Below are positions 27,881 through 36,278 of a stretch of DNA of 64,000 nucleotides, piece by piece. The position numbers and the translations under genes were made by a program. A model generated the notes under the pieces. That model did not search any database, was not told the origin of the DNA, and was given only the letters and a program-made list of their open reading frames with translations. Numbering within the stretch: position 1 is the first letter of the stretch; each line of letters opens with the position of its first letter. Origin of the DNA: Xanthomarina maritima (lineage in GTDB: Bacteria > Bacteroidota > Bacteroidia > Flavobacteriales > Flavobacteriaceae); the NCBI RefSeq assembly GCF_008084905.1, contig NZ_VSFC01000032.1:78132-142131 (forward strand), written 5' to 3'.

Positions 27881-28744
27881 ATGTCAGATCAAATAAAAGT
27901 TATTGAATGTCCTCGAGATGCCATGCAAGGAATTAGAGACTTTATTCCTACCGAAAAAAAGGTGCAATACATTCAATCTTTATTACGAGTAGGATTTGAC
28001 ACCATAGATTTTGGTAGTTTTGTATCTCCTAAAGCCATTCCTCAAATGGTTGATACAGCTCAAGTATTAGACCAATTAGATTTAAGTAAAACTCAGAGTA
28101 AATTGTTAGCAATTATAGCTAATACTCGAGGTGCTCAAGATGCTTCTGTGCATCAACAAATAGATTATTTAGGGTATCCATTTTCAATTTCTGAAAACTT
28201 TCAGATGAGAAATACACATAAAACTATTGCACAATCTGTGGTTACATTAAGTGAAATACTTGAAGTAGCAGATAAAGCAAATAAAGAAGTGGTAGTCTAT
28301 ATTTCTATGGGTTTCGGAAATCCTTATGGAGATCCTTGGAATGTTGATATAGTAAGTGAGTGGACAGAAAGATTATCTAAAATGGGAGTTAAAATTTTAT
28401 CTTTAAGCGATACCATTGGAAGTTCTAACCCTGAAAATATAAACTACTTGTTTTCTAATTTGATACCTAATTATCCAGATATAGAATTTGGTGCACATTT
28501 ACATACTACTCCTACAACTTGGTTTGAAAAGGTTGATGCAGCTTTTAAAGCTGGATGTAATAGATTCGATGGTGCCATTCAAGGATTTGGAGGTTGTCCA
28601 ATGGCAAAAGATGAATTAACTGGTAATATGCCTACCGAAAAATTACTTTCTTACTTTACTCAGAAGAAGATTTCAAACCTAAATGCCCTTAGTTTTGAAA
28701 GTGCTTATAATGAAGCAACCAAAATATTTACTGTTTATCACTAA
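27881..28744 (+). CDS. Hydroxymethylglutaryl-CoA lyase
   Basis: 287 residues, a TIM-barrel enzyme of the DRE-type lyase family that splits HMG-CoA to acetoacetate and acetyl-CoA in leucine breakdown. Conserved features: IECPRDAMQGIRDFIPT (Arg-Asp pair), VSPKA-type loop (FGSFVSPKAIPQM), LSDTIGSSNP, EFGAHLHTTPT (metal His pair) and the Cys loop GFGGCPMAKDELTGNMPTE. All catalytic residues are in place. The leucine dehydrogenase gene elsewhere in the window would feed the same pathway. Confidence 0.94.
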   Translation: MSDQIKVIECPRDAMQGIRDFIPTEKKVQYIQSLLRVGFDTIDFGSFVSPKAIPQMVDTAQVLDQLDLSKTQSKLLAIIANTRGAQDASVHQQIDYLGYPFSISENFQMRNTHKTIAQSVVTLSEILEVADKANKEVVVYISMGFGNPYGDPWNVDIVSEWTERLSKMGVKILSLSDTIGSSNPENINYLFSNLIPNYPDIEFGAHLHTTPTTWFEKVDAAFKAGCNRFDGAIQGFGGCPMAKDELTGNMPTEKLLSYFTQKKISNLNALSFESAYNEATKIFTVYH

Positions 28745-28825
28745 TTATATTTTAGTCTATACTTCACATCTTCAGTAAGTTAAAATTTAATCACATTTTT
28801 TATTTTAAATTAATCTAAATAAGCT

Positions 28826-28855
28826 TTGCGTATTTAAAATCCTATACTATTTTTG
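28826..28855 (+). promoter_or_regulatory. Promoter of the porin gene
   Basis: TTG at 28826-28828 and TATTTTTG at 28848-28855, spacing 19 bases, matching the Bacteroidetes consensus. The leader to the porin ATG is about 60 bases. Confidence 0.75.
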
Positions 28856-28917
28856 TCGAAGAATTAATTCACTATTTATAACAAGTCTAAATAAAAATAA
28901 ATTTATAGTCAACTAAA

Positions 28918-30096
28918 ATGAAAAATGTATTATTGGTAGTAGCTTTGTTAATTTCAGCTATTACATTTTCCCAAACAGTTCCAGATTCATTATATACAAA
29001 TCCACAACAACAAGAAAACGCTGCTCAACGTATTTTATCAGGAAACGTTAGTTCTGGGGTAACAGTTGGTGGTTATGGAGAAATCACTTACAATCAGCCA
29101 GAAGGTAATAATGGCGAATTAGATGTTCAAAGATTAGTTTTATTATTTGGTTACAAATTTAGTGATAGAGTACAATTTGTAACTGAAATAGAATTAGAAC
29201 ATGTTGAAGAAGTTTATGTAGAACAGGCTTTTTTACAGTATAGTTTAACAGATCATGTTAATCTTCGTGGAGGACTTATGTTAATTCCTATGGGAATTGT
29301 TAACGAATATCATGAACCTACAACGTTTAATGGAGTTGAAAGACCTAGTATGGACAAAAGTATTGTACCAACAACTTGGAGAGAAATTGGTGTAGGTGTA
29401 GCTGGAAGATTTAATGAGATTTCTTTAGGATATCAAGCCTATATATTTACAGGATTTGCTTCTGTTAATGGAGATAAGCTTTTAGGAGGAAAAGATGGAT
29501 TAAGAAACGGAAGACAAAAAGGAATTCAATCTACAGTAGAATCTCCAAACTTTTCTGCTAAACTAGATTACTACGGACTTCCAGGATTGCGTTTAGGTTT
29601 AGCTGGATATTTTGGTCGTTCTCAAGCTCAAGATGATGTGGAAGATATTGATGGTTCTAGTGTTGGATTATCTATGGTAGGATTTGATGCTAGATATGCA
29701 TATAAAAGATTAGCTGCACGTGGACAGATTGTTTATGCTGGTTTATCAGATACTGAAGCTTATAACGAATTGTATTACGATTTAGATGCTGATCCAACTC
29801 AAGGACTAGGAAGTGCTATGCAAGGATGGTATTTAGAAGCCTCTTTTAATTTATTACCATTAACAAAAAAACAGCAACTTTACGCTTTTGCACGTTATGA
29901 AGATTATGACACTAACTCTAAAGTAGAAGGAGATTTACTTGTTAACGATGCGTTTAACAGAAGTGAATGGACATTAGGTTTAAGCTATAAATTAACTCCA
30001 GGAGCTGTTGTTAAAGCAGATTATCAATTTAAGAATGATGCCACTAATAATAGTCTACCTAACCAATTAAATTTTGGAATTGGAGTATGGTTCTAA
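28918..30096 (+). CDS. Outer-membrane porin
   Basis: 392 residues. A signal peptide (MKNVLLVVALLISAITFSQ) precedes GVTVGGYGEITYNQPEGNNGELDVQRLVLL and a series of amphipathic strands ending in LNFGIGVWF, a barrel-closing strand with terminal Phe. The pattern is that of phosphate-selective/OprP-like or carbohydrate porins of Bacteroidetes, about 16 strands. It forms a passive channel; selectivity is unknown. It has its own promoter and a possible terminator, and precedes an FMN-binding protein gene. Confidence 0.85.
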   Translation: MKNVLLVVALLISAITFSQTVPDSLYTNPQQQENAAQRILSGNVSSGVTVGGYGEITYNQPEGNNGELDVQRLVLLFGYKFSDRVQFVTEIELEHVEEVYVEQAFLQYSLTDHVNLRGGLMLIPMGIVNEYHEPTTFNGVERPSMDKSIVPTTWREIGVGVAGRFNEISLGYQAYIFTGFASVNGDKLLGGKDGLRNGRQKGIQSTVESPNFSAKLDYYGLPGLRLGLAGYFGRSQAQDDVEDIDGSSVGLSMVGFDARYAYKRLAARGQIVYAGLSDTEAYNELYYDLDADPTQGLGSAMQGWYLEASFNLLPLTKKQQLYAFARYEDYDTNSKVEGDLLVNDAFNRSEWTLGLSYKLTPGAVVKADYQFKNDATNNSLPNQLNFGIGVWF

Positions 30097-30123
30097 TTCA
30101 AGAATTAGTTTTTAATTGTCCTT

Positions 30124-30157
30124 TAGCTAGAGTAGAATTTTAATTTCTCTCTAGCTA
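30124..30157 (+). terminator. Possible terminator after the porin gene
   Basis: Nine-base stem TAGCTAGAG / CTCTAGCTA with a 16-base AT-rich loop, followed by a weak T-rich stretch. The long loop and lack of a T run make it a modest candidate. Confidence 0.4.
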
Positions 30158-30170
30158 TTTGGCATTTTAA

Positions 30171-30200
30171 TTGGTAACTGTAAACATTTAAATACCTTTG
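30171..30200 (+). promoter_or_regulatory. Promoter of the FMN-binding protein gene, probably leaderless
   Basis: TTG at 30171-30173 and TACCTTTG at 30193-30200, spacing 19 bases, an excellent match. The ATG follows only 4 bases after the -7 box, so the transcript probably begins at or next to the start codon. Confidence 0.75.
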
Positions 30201-30204
30201 CAAC

Positions 30205-30732
30205 ATGAATTTGAAATATATAATTATTCTTATGGTTTTTATGGCTTATCAAAATATTCATTTGCCTAAAAATATTCAAAAGAAAGTTGATAAGGAAATT
30301 TCTGAAACGTTTGAGATTGAAGCATTCCAATTTGAATCTTTTAACGTTCCTCGTGCCATTTCTATAGACTTACCTTCAATATTTGAAGCTAATAATTTTT
30401 TTAAAATTCTATCTGATAATAAGCTGTTAGGTTATGCTTATGTTTCAAAAGCACCAAGTAAAACAGATCAATTTGACTATTTAGTTTTATTAGATTTAGA
30501 ATTGGTGGTAGTTAACACTAAGGTTTTAATATATAGAGAAGATTATGGTGGAGAAATTGGAAGTAAACGTTGGTTAAAACAGTTTGTTGGCAAAACACAA
30601 AACGACACCTTAAATTATGGTGAAAATATTATGGCTATTTCTGGTGCTACAATTTCAGTAAGATCCATGACAACTGCTATAAATAACTTACTGAAGTCAA
30701 TTAAAATACTTCATGAAAAAGACATTATATAA
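30205..30732 (+). CDS. FMN-binding domain protein (extracytoplasmic)
   Basis: 175 residues with a short hydrophobic N-terminus (MNLKYIIILMVFMAYQ) that may act as signal or anchor. The FMN-binding domain ends in GENIMAISGATISVRSMTTAINNLL: the SGAT segment is the motif where FMN is covalently bound to a Thr in NqrC/RnfG-type proteins by an ApbE transferase. It is a single domain, without Rnf/Nqr partners nearby. The following membrane protein gene overlaps it or starts 1 base later, so the two are a unit; the porin upstream may belong functionally. Confidence 0.85.
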   Translation: MNLKYIIILMVFMAYQNIHLPKNIQKKVDKEISETFEIEAFQFESFNVPRAISIDLPSIFEANNFFKILSDNKLLGYAYVSKAPSKTDQFDYLVLLDLELVVVNTKVLIYREDYGGEIGSKRWLKQFVGKTQNDTLNYGENIMAISGATISVRSMTTAINNLLKSIKILHEKDII

Positions 30733-31234
30733 TATGCAACTCAATGGATTAATTTATACGTTACCTAAAGAAATTAAACTTTTAATTGCAGCATTTATTG
30801 TTGTATTAAGTATTGGTTTTTATACAGGTTTACTTTTTGTTGGCGAAACATCTACAACAAAACCAAATGGTATTGAAGAACAATATTTAGGAAATGAATC
30901 TAATGAGGATGCTATGGTTATGAAGTTTAAAAAAAGCGAGCAAGAAATGCTTACGTTGGTTCATAATCACATATTATCAATGTCTATTATTTTCTTTTTA
31001 GTGGGTTTAATACTAAGTACTACCAAACTAAATAGCAAGCTAAAGCTATTTTTAATTATAGAGCCATTTCTGTCTGTTACCCTTACTTTTGGAGGTCTTT
31101 ATTTACTTTGGTTAGGCCTTTCATGGATGAAATATATTGTCATGCTTTCAGGTATTTTAATGACACTCACTTTTACTGTTTCAATATTGATAATTCTGAA
31201 ACAACTATTATTTTTTAAAAAAGTAAATATTTAG
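30713..31234 (+). CDS. Four-helix membrane protein, unknown
   Basis: 173 residues from this ATG, which overlaps the FMN-binding gene by 20 bases; an ATG at 30734 (MQLNGLIYTLPKEIK) is an equally good start. Four hydrophobic helices: about residues 20-40, 84-104, 112-132 and 138-160. A His pair (TLVHNHILSMS) stands at the outer edge of helix two, which might bind haem or metal, but there is no further support. No family recognised. The close link to an FMN-binding protein suggests a redox role in the membrane; this is inference. Confidence 0.7.
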   Translation: MKKTLYNMQLNGLIYTLPKEIKLLIAAFIVVLSIGFYTGLLFVGETSTTKPNGIEEQYLGNESNEDAMVMKFKKSEQEMLTLVHNHILSMSIIFFLVGLILSTTKLNSKLKLFLIIEPFLSVTLTFGGLYLLWLGLSWMKYIVMLSGILMTLTFTVSILIILKQLLFFKKVNI

Positions 31235-31269
31235 AATATTCTTGTATTTTTAGACTTCATTTAATCCAT

Positions 31270-31968
31270 ATGAAGTCATTTTTTTATTTATTTTTTCTTT
31301 CTCTAACCACAATAAGTTATTCTAAAGAATATAAAAACTTAAAGGAGTATCATGAGATATCCGGAAAGATACTATTAGAACCTTCAGATTGGCTTAGTAA
31401 AGACAGAAAAAACAATACCTTGGTTTGGCAACAAGCAAATGAATATAATCTAAAACATAACTTACCAGCAGAATATTTAACAATAAAAGAGCGAACCGAT
31501 TTTTATTTGTGGTTATATACTACTTTAAATGAAAGAGATGTAGTATGGCCAAAAATGGCACATTTCATTTCAAATAAATTAGAAAACATCAATTCCTTCC
31601 CTTTTAATATGTTCACTAGAAAAGAGGTAAAACTATATGCAACAAAAGGAAGTAAAACGGTTTTCAATAAGGCATTTAGTATAATAAAAAAGTTATATTT
31701 TTCAGAATCAATATTAAATAAAGAAGACGCTTTAACTTGGGATGAATCAATAATTTATAAAGAACAATACAATTGGCTGGAAGAAATATATAATGGAATA
31801 GATGCCAAAACATTGAAGACTATTGATAAAATGGCACAAGGTAAAGGTATTTACACCTTCATTGTACCTAAAGAAGTTGCTTTTTCAGGAGATTTATCTG
31901 ATAAAGAAAACAGATATAACTACGCTATAAATACCCTAAGGACCTATTGTATTAATAATTATGATTAA
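31270..31968 (+). CDS. Secreted protein of unknown function
   Basis: 232 residues. A signal peptide (MKSFFYLFFLSLTTISYSK) is followed by a helical, Trp- and Tyr-rich domain (DWLSKDRKNNTLVWQQANEYNL, ERTDFYLWLYTTLNERDVVWPKMAHFIS). No motif that points to an enzyme is visible, and I do not recognise the family with confidence. It lies 35 bases after the membrane protein gene in the same direction but separated by AT-rich sequence. guaB follows with its own promoter. Confidence 0.65.
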   Translation: MKSFFYLFFLSLTTISYSKEYKNLKEYHEISGKILLEPSDWLSKDRKNNTLVWQQANEYNLKHNLPAEYLTIKERTDFYLWLYTTLNERDVVWPKMAHFISNKLENINSFPFNMFTRKEVKLYATKGSKTVFNKAFSIIKKLYFSESILNKEDALTWDESIIYKEQYNWLEEIYNGIDAKTLKTIDKMAQGKGIYTFIVPKEVAFSGDLSDKENRYNYAINTLRTYCINNYD

Positions 31969-32007
31969 TTTAATGTAAGCATAAATCTATTATCGTTATT
32001 AATATTG

Positions 32008-32015
32008 TATATTTG
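32008..32015 (+). promoter_or_regulatory. -7 box of guaB
   Basis: TATATTTG, an exact TAnnTTTG match 26 bases before the guaB ATG. A clear -33 TTG is not visible at normal spacing. Confidence 0.55.
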
Positions 32016-32018
32016 CAC

Positions 32019-32038
32019 GCAATTATAAATGTAATTGC
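32019..32038 (+). promoter_or_regulatory. Hairpin in the guaB leader
   Basis: GCAATTA / TAATTGC, seven base pairs with a six-base loop, ending 3 bases before the guaB ATG. It would cover the ribosome landing region of the short leader. Confidence 0.4.
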
Positions 32039-32041
32039 AAC

Positions 32042-33514
32042 ATGACATCACATTCAAACAAAATTGTAGGAGAAGGTTTAACCTACGATGACGTCCTTTT
32101 AGTTCCTGCATACTCAGAAGTATTACCTAGAGAAGTAAATATTCAAACAAAGTTTACTAAAAACATTACCATTAACATTCCAATAGTCTCTGCTGCTATG
32201 GATACGGTTACAGAAAGTGCTATGGCTATTGCTATGGCTCGAGAAGGTGGAATAGGTGTATTGCATAAAAACATGAGTATTGAAGATCAAGCAAATGAGG
32301 TTAGAAAAGTAAAGCGTGCTGAAAGTGGGATGATTACAGATCCAGTAACTCTAACTTTAGATGCAAAAGTTTTTGATGCTAAGCAAAACATGGCAGAGCA
32401 TAGTATTGGAGGGATTCCAATTGTTGATGAACTTGGTACATTAAAAGGAATTGTAACAAATAGAGATTTACGATTCGAAAAAAATAATAACAGACCAATT
32501 GTTGAAGTAATGACTAGTCAAAATTTAGTTACTGCCCCTGTTGGAACTTCTTTAGAGCAAGCAGAAGTTATTTTGCAACAAAACAAAATTGAAAAATTAT
32601 TGATTGTTGATGATAACTACAAGTTGGCTGGTTTAATTACTTTTAGAGACATAACAAAACTAACACAGAAGCCTATTTCTAATAAAGATGTTTTTGGTCG
32701 TTTACGTGTTGCTGCTGCTTTAGGAGTAACAGCAGATGTTGTTGAAAGAACTTCAGCATTAGTAAAATCTGGTGTAGATGCTGTTATTGTAGATACTGCT
32801 CATGGACATACAAAAGGTGTAGTTTCTGTGCTTAAGGAATTAAAATCAAAATTCCCAAAATTGGATGTTATCGTTGGAAATATTGCAACTGGAGCTGCAG
32901 CTAAGTATTTAGTTGAAGCAGGAGCAGATGCAGTAAAAGTTGGAATAGGTCCAGGATCTATTTGTACAACACGTGTTGTAGCTGGTGTTGGATTCCCTCA
33001 ATTTTCAGCAGTTTTAGAGGTTGCTGAAGCCATAAAAGGGTCTGGAGTTCCTGTTATTGCTGATGGAGGAATTCGTTATACTGGAGACATACCTAAAGCC
33101 ATTGCAGCTGGTGCTGATTGTGTGATGCTTGGCTCTTTATTAGCAGGTACCAAAGAAAGTCCAGGAGAAACAATTATTTACGAAGGAAGAAAATTTAAGT
33201 CATATCGTGGTATGGGTTCGGTAGAAGCTATGAAACAAGGTAGTAAAGACAGATATTTTCAAGATGTTGAAGACGATATCAAAAAATTAGTACCAGAAGG
33301 TATTGTTGGTAGAGTTCCATATAAAGGAGAACTTAATGAAAGTATACATCAGTTCGTTGGAGGATTAAAAGCAGGTATGGGTTATTGTGGATCTAAAGAT
33401 ATAGAAACTCTTAAAGAAACAGGTCAGTTTGTTAAAATTACAGCATCTGGCATTAATGAAAGTCATCCACATGATGTAACAATTACTAAAGAATCTCCTA
33501 ATTATTCTAGATAG
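32042..33514 (+). CDS. guaB: Inosine-5'-monophosphate dehydrogenase
   Basis: 490 residues, complete. The (beta/alpha)8 barrel is interrupted by two CBS domains at about residues 95-205 ([19 protein letters not shown] and [18 protein letters not shown]). The catalytic loop [15 protein letters not shown] holds the Cys, and [29 protein letters not shown] binds the phosphate. The flap is [10 protein letters not shown]. It converts IMP to XMP, the controlling step in guanine nucleotide synthesis. It has its own promoter and a hairpin just before the start. Confidence 0.97.
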   Translation: MTSHSNKIVGEGLTYDDVLLVPAYSEVLPREVNIQTKFTKNITINIPIVSAAMDTVTESAMAIAMAREGGIGVLHKNMSIEDQANEVRKVKRAESGMITDPVTLTLDAKVFDAKQNMAEHSIGGIPIVDELGTLKGIVTNRDLRFEKNNNRPIVEVMTSQNLVTAPVGTSLEQAEVILQQNKIEKLLIVDDNYKLAGLITFRDITKLTQKPISNKDVFGRLRVAAALGVTADVVERTSALVKSGVDAVIVDTAHGHTKGVVSVLKELKSKFPKLDVIVGNIATGAAAKYLVEAGADAVKVGIGPGSICTTRVVAGVGFPQFSAVLEVAEAIKGSGVPVIADGGIRYTGDIPKAIAAGADCVMLGSLLAGTKESPGETIIYEGRKFKSYRGMGSVEAMKQGSKDRYFQDVEDDIKKLVPEGIVGRVPYKGELNESIHQFVGGLKAGMGYCGSKDIETLKETGQFVKITASGINESHPHDVTITKESPNYSR

Positions 33515-33546
33515 AATTTATTTTAACAATATATTCTAAATTTTTA

Positions 33547-33554
33547 TAATTTTG
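33547..33554 (+). promoter_or_regulatory. -7 box before the fatty acid hydroxylase gene
   Basis: TAATTTTG, matching TAnnTTTG, 22 bases before the ATG at 33577. No clear -33 element. Confidence 0.4.
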
Positions 33555-33576
33555 CATAAAATAAATTTTAATTAAA

Positions 33577-34224
33577 ATGAAACCAGAAGTAACTACTGAT
33601 TTTCAAACAGGTCAAGCTGAAATATTTAAAAATCCCATACTGGAGCGGCTTACAAAAACAGATCCAGTTTCTAATATAATTGTTTACGGATTGGTAAATG
33701 CATTTTTAGTTTACATAGCTATTGGAGTAATGGGTCTAAGCGTTTGGTCTTTCCTAGGCTTATTTGTTTTTGGTTTGTTCTTTTGGACTTTTGCAGAATA
33801 CATGTTGCATCGTTATGTTTTTCATTGGGTTACAGAGGCTAAATGGTCACAAAGGTTTCATTTTATCATGCATGGAGCGCATCATAATTACCCTACAGAT
33901 AAAGAGCGATTATTAATGCCACCCGTTCCTGGAATTATTTTAGCTTCTTTGTTATTTGGAATGTTTTTTATAATATTCTGGATTGCAGGCTTTTCACAAT
34001 TAGTTTACGGTTTTTTCCCAGGTTTTTTTATTGGTTATTTAATGTATTCTTTTGTTCATAGAGCTACTCATGTGATGCGTCCTCCAAAACGATTTAAAGA
34101 ATTATGGCACCACCATAGTTTACACCATTATAAATATCCTAATAAAGCCTTTGGTGTATCTAATACGTTTTGGGATAAAGTATTTGGAACTATGCCACCT
34201 AAAAAGAAGAAAAAGAAAAACTAA
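33577..34224 (+). CDS. Fatty acid hydroxylase / sterol desaturase-family protein
   Basis: 215 residues with four membrane helices. The di-iron histidine clusters are in order: HRYVFHWV, HFIMHGAHHNYP, HRATH and HHHSLHHYKYP. This set and the length fit the fatty acid 2-hydroxylase (FA2H/Scs7) group, which puts a hydroxyl on the acyl chain of sphingolipids or other lipids; Bacteroidetes make sphingolipids and sulfonolipids, a plausible substrate. The protein ends in a Lys-rich cytosolic tail (PKKKKKKN). Confidence 0.92.
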   Translation: MKPEVTTDFQTGQAEIFKNPILERLTKTDPVSNIIVYGLVNAFLVYIAIGVMGLSVWSFLGLFVFGLFFWTFAEYMLHRYVFHWVTEAKWSQRFHFIMHGAHHNYPTDKERLLMPPVPGIILASLLFGMFFIIFWIAGFSQLVYGFFPGFFIGYLMYSFVHRATHVMRPPKRFKELWHHHSLHHYKYPNKAFGVSNTFWDKVFGTMPPKKKKKKN

Positions 34225-34241
34225 TATATTTTCCTTCAGTT

Positions 34242-34913
34242 TTATAACATTTTTAAAAGCTGTTTAACTCCTTGTGTAGCAGTTTCTGAAATGACTGTGA
34301 CTCTTTTATTATTTATTTCAGCAGGTTTTGGGTCTATATAAAAAATAGGAATATTTCTTGGAGCAAAATCTAAAAGACTTGCAGCTGGATATACTTGCAT
34401 AGATGTACCAATTATAACTAGAATATCAGCAGTTTCACACTTAACAATGGCATCTTCAATTTTAGGAACAGCTTCACCAAACCATACAATATGTGGTCTA
34501 AGCTGAAATCCCTTTTCGCATAAATCACCTAAACAAATATCTTGATTCCATTGCTTAATGTCATTTTCAAAATAACTACTCCTTACTTTTAATAATTCGC
34601 CATGTAAATGAATTATATTTGAGCTTCCAGCTCGCTCATGTAAATCGTCTACATTTTGAGTAATTATTGTTACTTTAAATTTAGCTTCTAAATTAACTAA
34701 ACCTATATGTGCATCATTTGGTTGAACAGTTAATAATTGTCTCCTTCTTTCGTTATAAAAATTTAAAACTAATTCAGGGTTTTTAGCAAATCCTTCAGGT
34801 GAAGCTACTTCCATAACATCATGTCCTTCCCAAAGACCATCAGCATCTCTAAATGTTTTAATACCACTTTCGGCACTTATTCCAGCTCCTGTAAGTACAA
34901 CTATATGTTTCAT
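34242..34913 (-). CDS. cobB: Sirtuin, NAD-dependent protein deacylase (class III, CobB-like)
   Basis: 223 residues. NAD-binding GAGISAESGIKTFRDADGLW, QNVDDLHERAG and the catalytic His in IHLHGEL are present. The YxxR motif of desuccinylases appears in NFYNERRRQL, as in E. coli CobB and SIRT5. The structural zinc site looks incomplete: only two Cys are found in the expected region (DICLGDLCEKG). It removes acyl groups from lysines of cytosolic proteins. It is divergent from the CHRD lipoprotein gene and convergent with the hydroxylase gene. Confidence 0.92.
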   Translation of the reverse strand: MKHIVVLTGAGISAESGIKTFRDADGLWEGHDVMEVASPEGFAKNPELVLNFYNERRRQLLTVQPNDAHIGLVNLEAKFKVTIITQNVDDLHERAGSSNIIHLHGELLKVRSSYFENDIKQWNQDICLGDLCEKGFQLRPHIVWFGEAVPKIEDAIVKCETADILVIIGTSMQVYPAASLLDFAPRNIPIFYIDPKPAEINNKRVTVISETATQGVKQLLKML

Positions 34914-35022
34914 TTTTATAGGCTTTATTTTAAAATTCGTAAAATAAAATTAAAAAGGTCTGCTTTCAGACTTTAAAAATTTATATATTATGTGTAATAT
35001 TACAAATAAATTAATATGGATT

Positions 35023-36219
35023 ATGAAACATATTTTTAAATCTCTATTTTTAGTTTTGCCACTAGTATTTTTATTTAATTGTAGTGGGGACGATAATATA
35101 ACACCACTCCCTTCTAGTCAAATCTCTAAATCATTTTCATTAAGTTCTATTGATGATAATAACGTTTCTGGTATAGCTAAATTTATTAAAAACGATGATA
35201 ATTCAACTACAGTAGAATTAGACTTTACAGCTATTCCAACAGGAGGTTCGCATCCTGCACATATTCATTATAATACTGCAGCTGAAGGTGGAGCCATTGC
35301 AATTACATTAGGAACAGTTAATGGTGATACAGGATTTAGTACCATTTCTTTTACAACTTTAGATGATGGAACACCTATTACCTATGATGAATTGATGAGT
35401 TTTGATGGTTATATAAATGTACATGAAAGCGAATCTCAATTAAATATAATAGTTGCTCAAGGAGATATTGGTCAGAATGAATTAACTGGAGTTTCAAAAA
35501 CCTATACATTAGGAGAAAAAGACATTCCTGGAATTTCTGGAACAGCTGTTTTTTCTGAACGCGAAAATGGTGAATCTCTAGCAGTTATACAATTATTAAA
35601 TACGGTTATAGGAGAGCTGCACCCTGCACATATACATTTTAATACTGCTGTAGAAGGTGGAGATATTGCATTTACCTTCAATTCAGTTAATGGAGAGACA
35701 GGTAAAAGTTATACCAATGTAAAAGAATTAGACGATGCTACTTCTTTTTTGTATATAGATATTATAGGTTTTGATGGCTACATTAATGTACATGAAAGTG
35801 ATATGAATTTAGACACTATTATTGCGCAAGGTGATATTGGAGAAAATGAGCTTACAGGTGATTTTATTTCGTATAATTTAAACGAAGTTGATATGTCTGG
35901 AATTAGTGGTAGCGCTACTTTTTATGGAAGAACTAGTGGTGAAGCTTTAGCAGTCATTTTATTACAAAACACACCAATAGATGGTATTCATCCAGCTTTT
36001 ATGTATTCCAATGATGTTGATACACCAGGAACTGTTTTGTTTTCTTTTAGTCCTGTAGATGGAAATACTGGAATCAGTCAAACTAATTTGGCTACATTAG
36101 ATGATGATACTCCATTTGGATTTACAGATGTCTTAGGTGTTAATGGAAATATAAAAGTGCATTTAAACAATGTGCAGCCTACAGTTATTGCCCAAGGAAA
36201 CATTGGTTCAAATGATTAA
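35023..36219 (+). CDS. Lipoprotein with three CHRD-like repeats
   Basis: 398 residues from the ATG at 35023 (MKHIFKSLFLVLPLVFLFNC); an earlier ATG at 34990 adds 11 residues that are not signal-like. Cys20 is the lipidation site. Three repeats of about 120 residues follow, each with a HPAHIH-type core, a VNGxTG turn, a GFDGYINVHES strand and an IAQGDIG end. The first two keep HPAHIH; the third has HPAFMY and a shorter end (KVHLNN), so it has lost these His residues. CHRD domains are of unknown function and common on bacterial surfaces. A terminator follows at 36241. Confidence 0.88.
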   Translation: MKHIFKSLFLVLPLVFLFNCSGDDNITPLPSSQISKSFSLSSIDDNNVSGIAKFIKNDDNSTTVELDFTAIPTGGSHPAHIHYNTAAEGGAIAITLGTVNGDTGFSTISFTTLDDGTPITYDELMSFDGYINVHESESQLNIIVAQGDIGQNELTGVSKTYTLGEKDIPGISGTAVFSERENGESLAVIQLLNTVIGELHPAHIHFNTAVEGGDIAFTFNSVNGETGKSYTNVKELDDATSFLYIDIIGFDGYINVHESDMNLDTIIAQGDIGENELTGDFISYNLNEVDMSGISGSATFYGRTSGEALAVILLQNTPIDGIHPAFMYSNDVDTPGTVLFSFSPVDGNTGISQTNLATLDDDTPFGFTDVLGVNGNIKVHLNNVQPTVIAQGNIGSND

Positions 36220-36240
36220 CCTAAAATAAATTTGAATTTA

Positions 36241-36268
36241 AAACCTGATGATAGATCAGGTTTTTTTA
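36241..36268 (+). terminator. Intrinsic terminator after the CHRD gene
   Basis: Nine-base stem AAACCTGAT / ATCAGGTTT with a five-base loop and a following T run. Confidence 0.9.
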
Positions 36269-36278
36269 TTTTTAAAAC

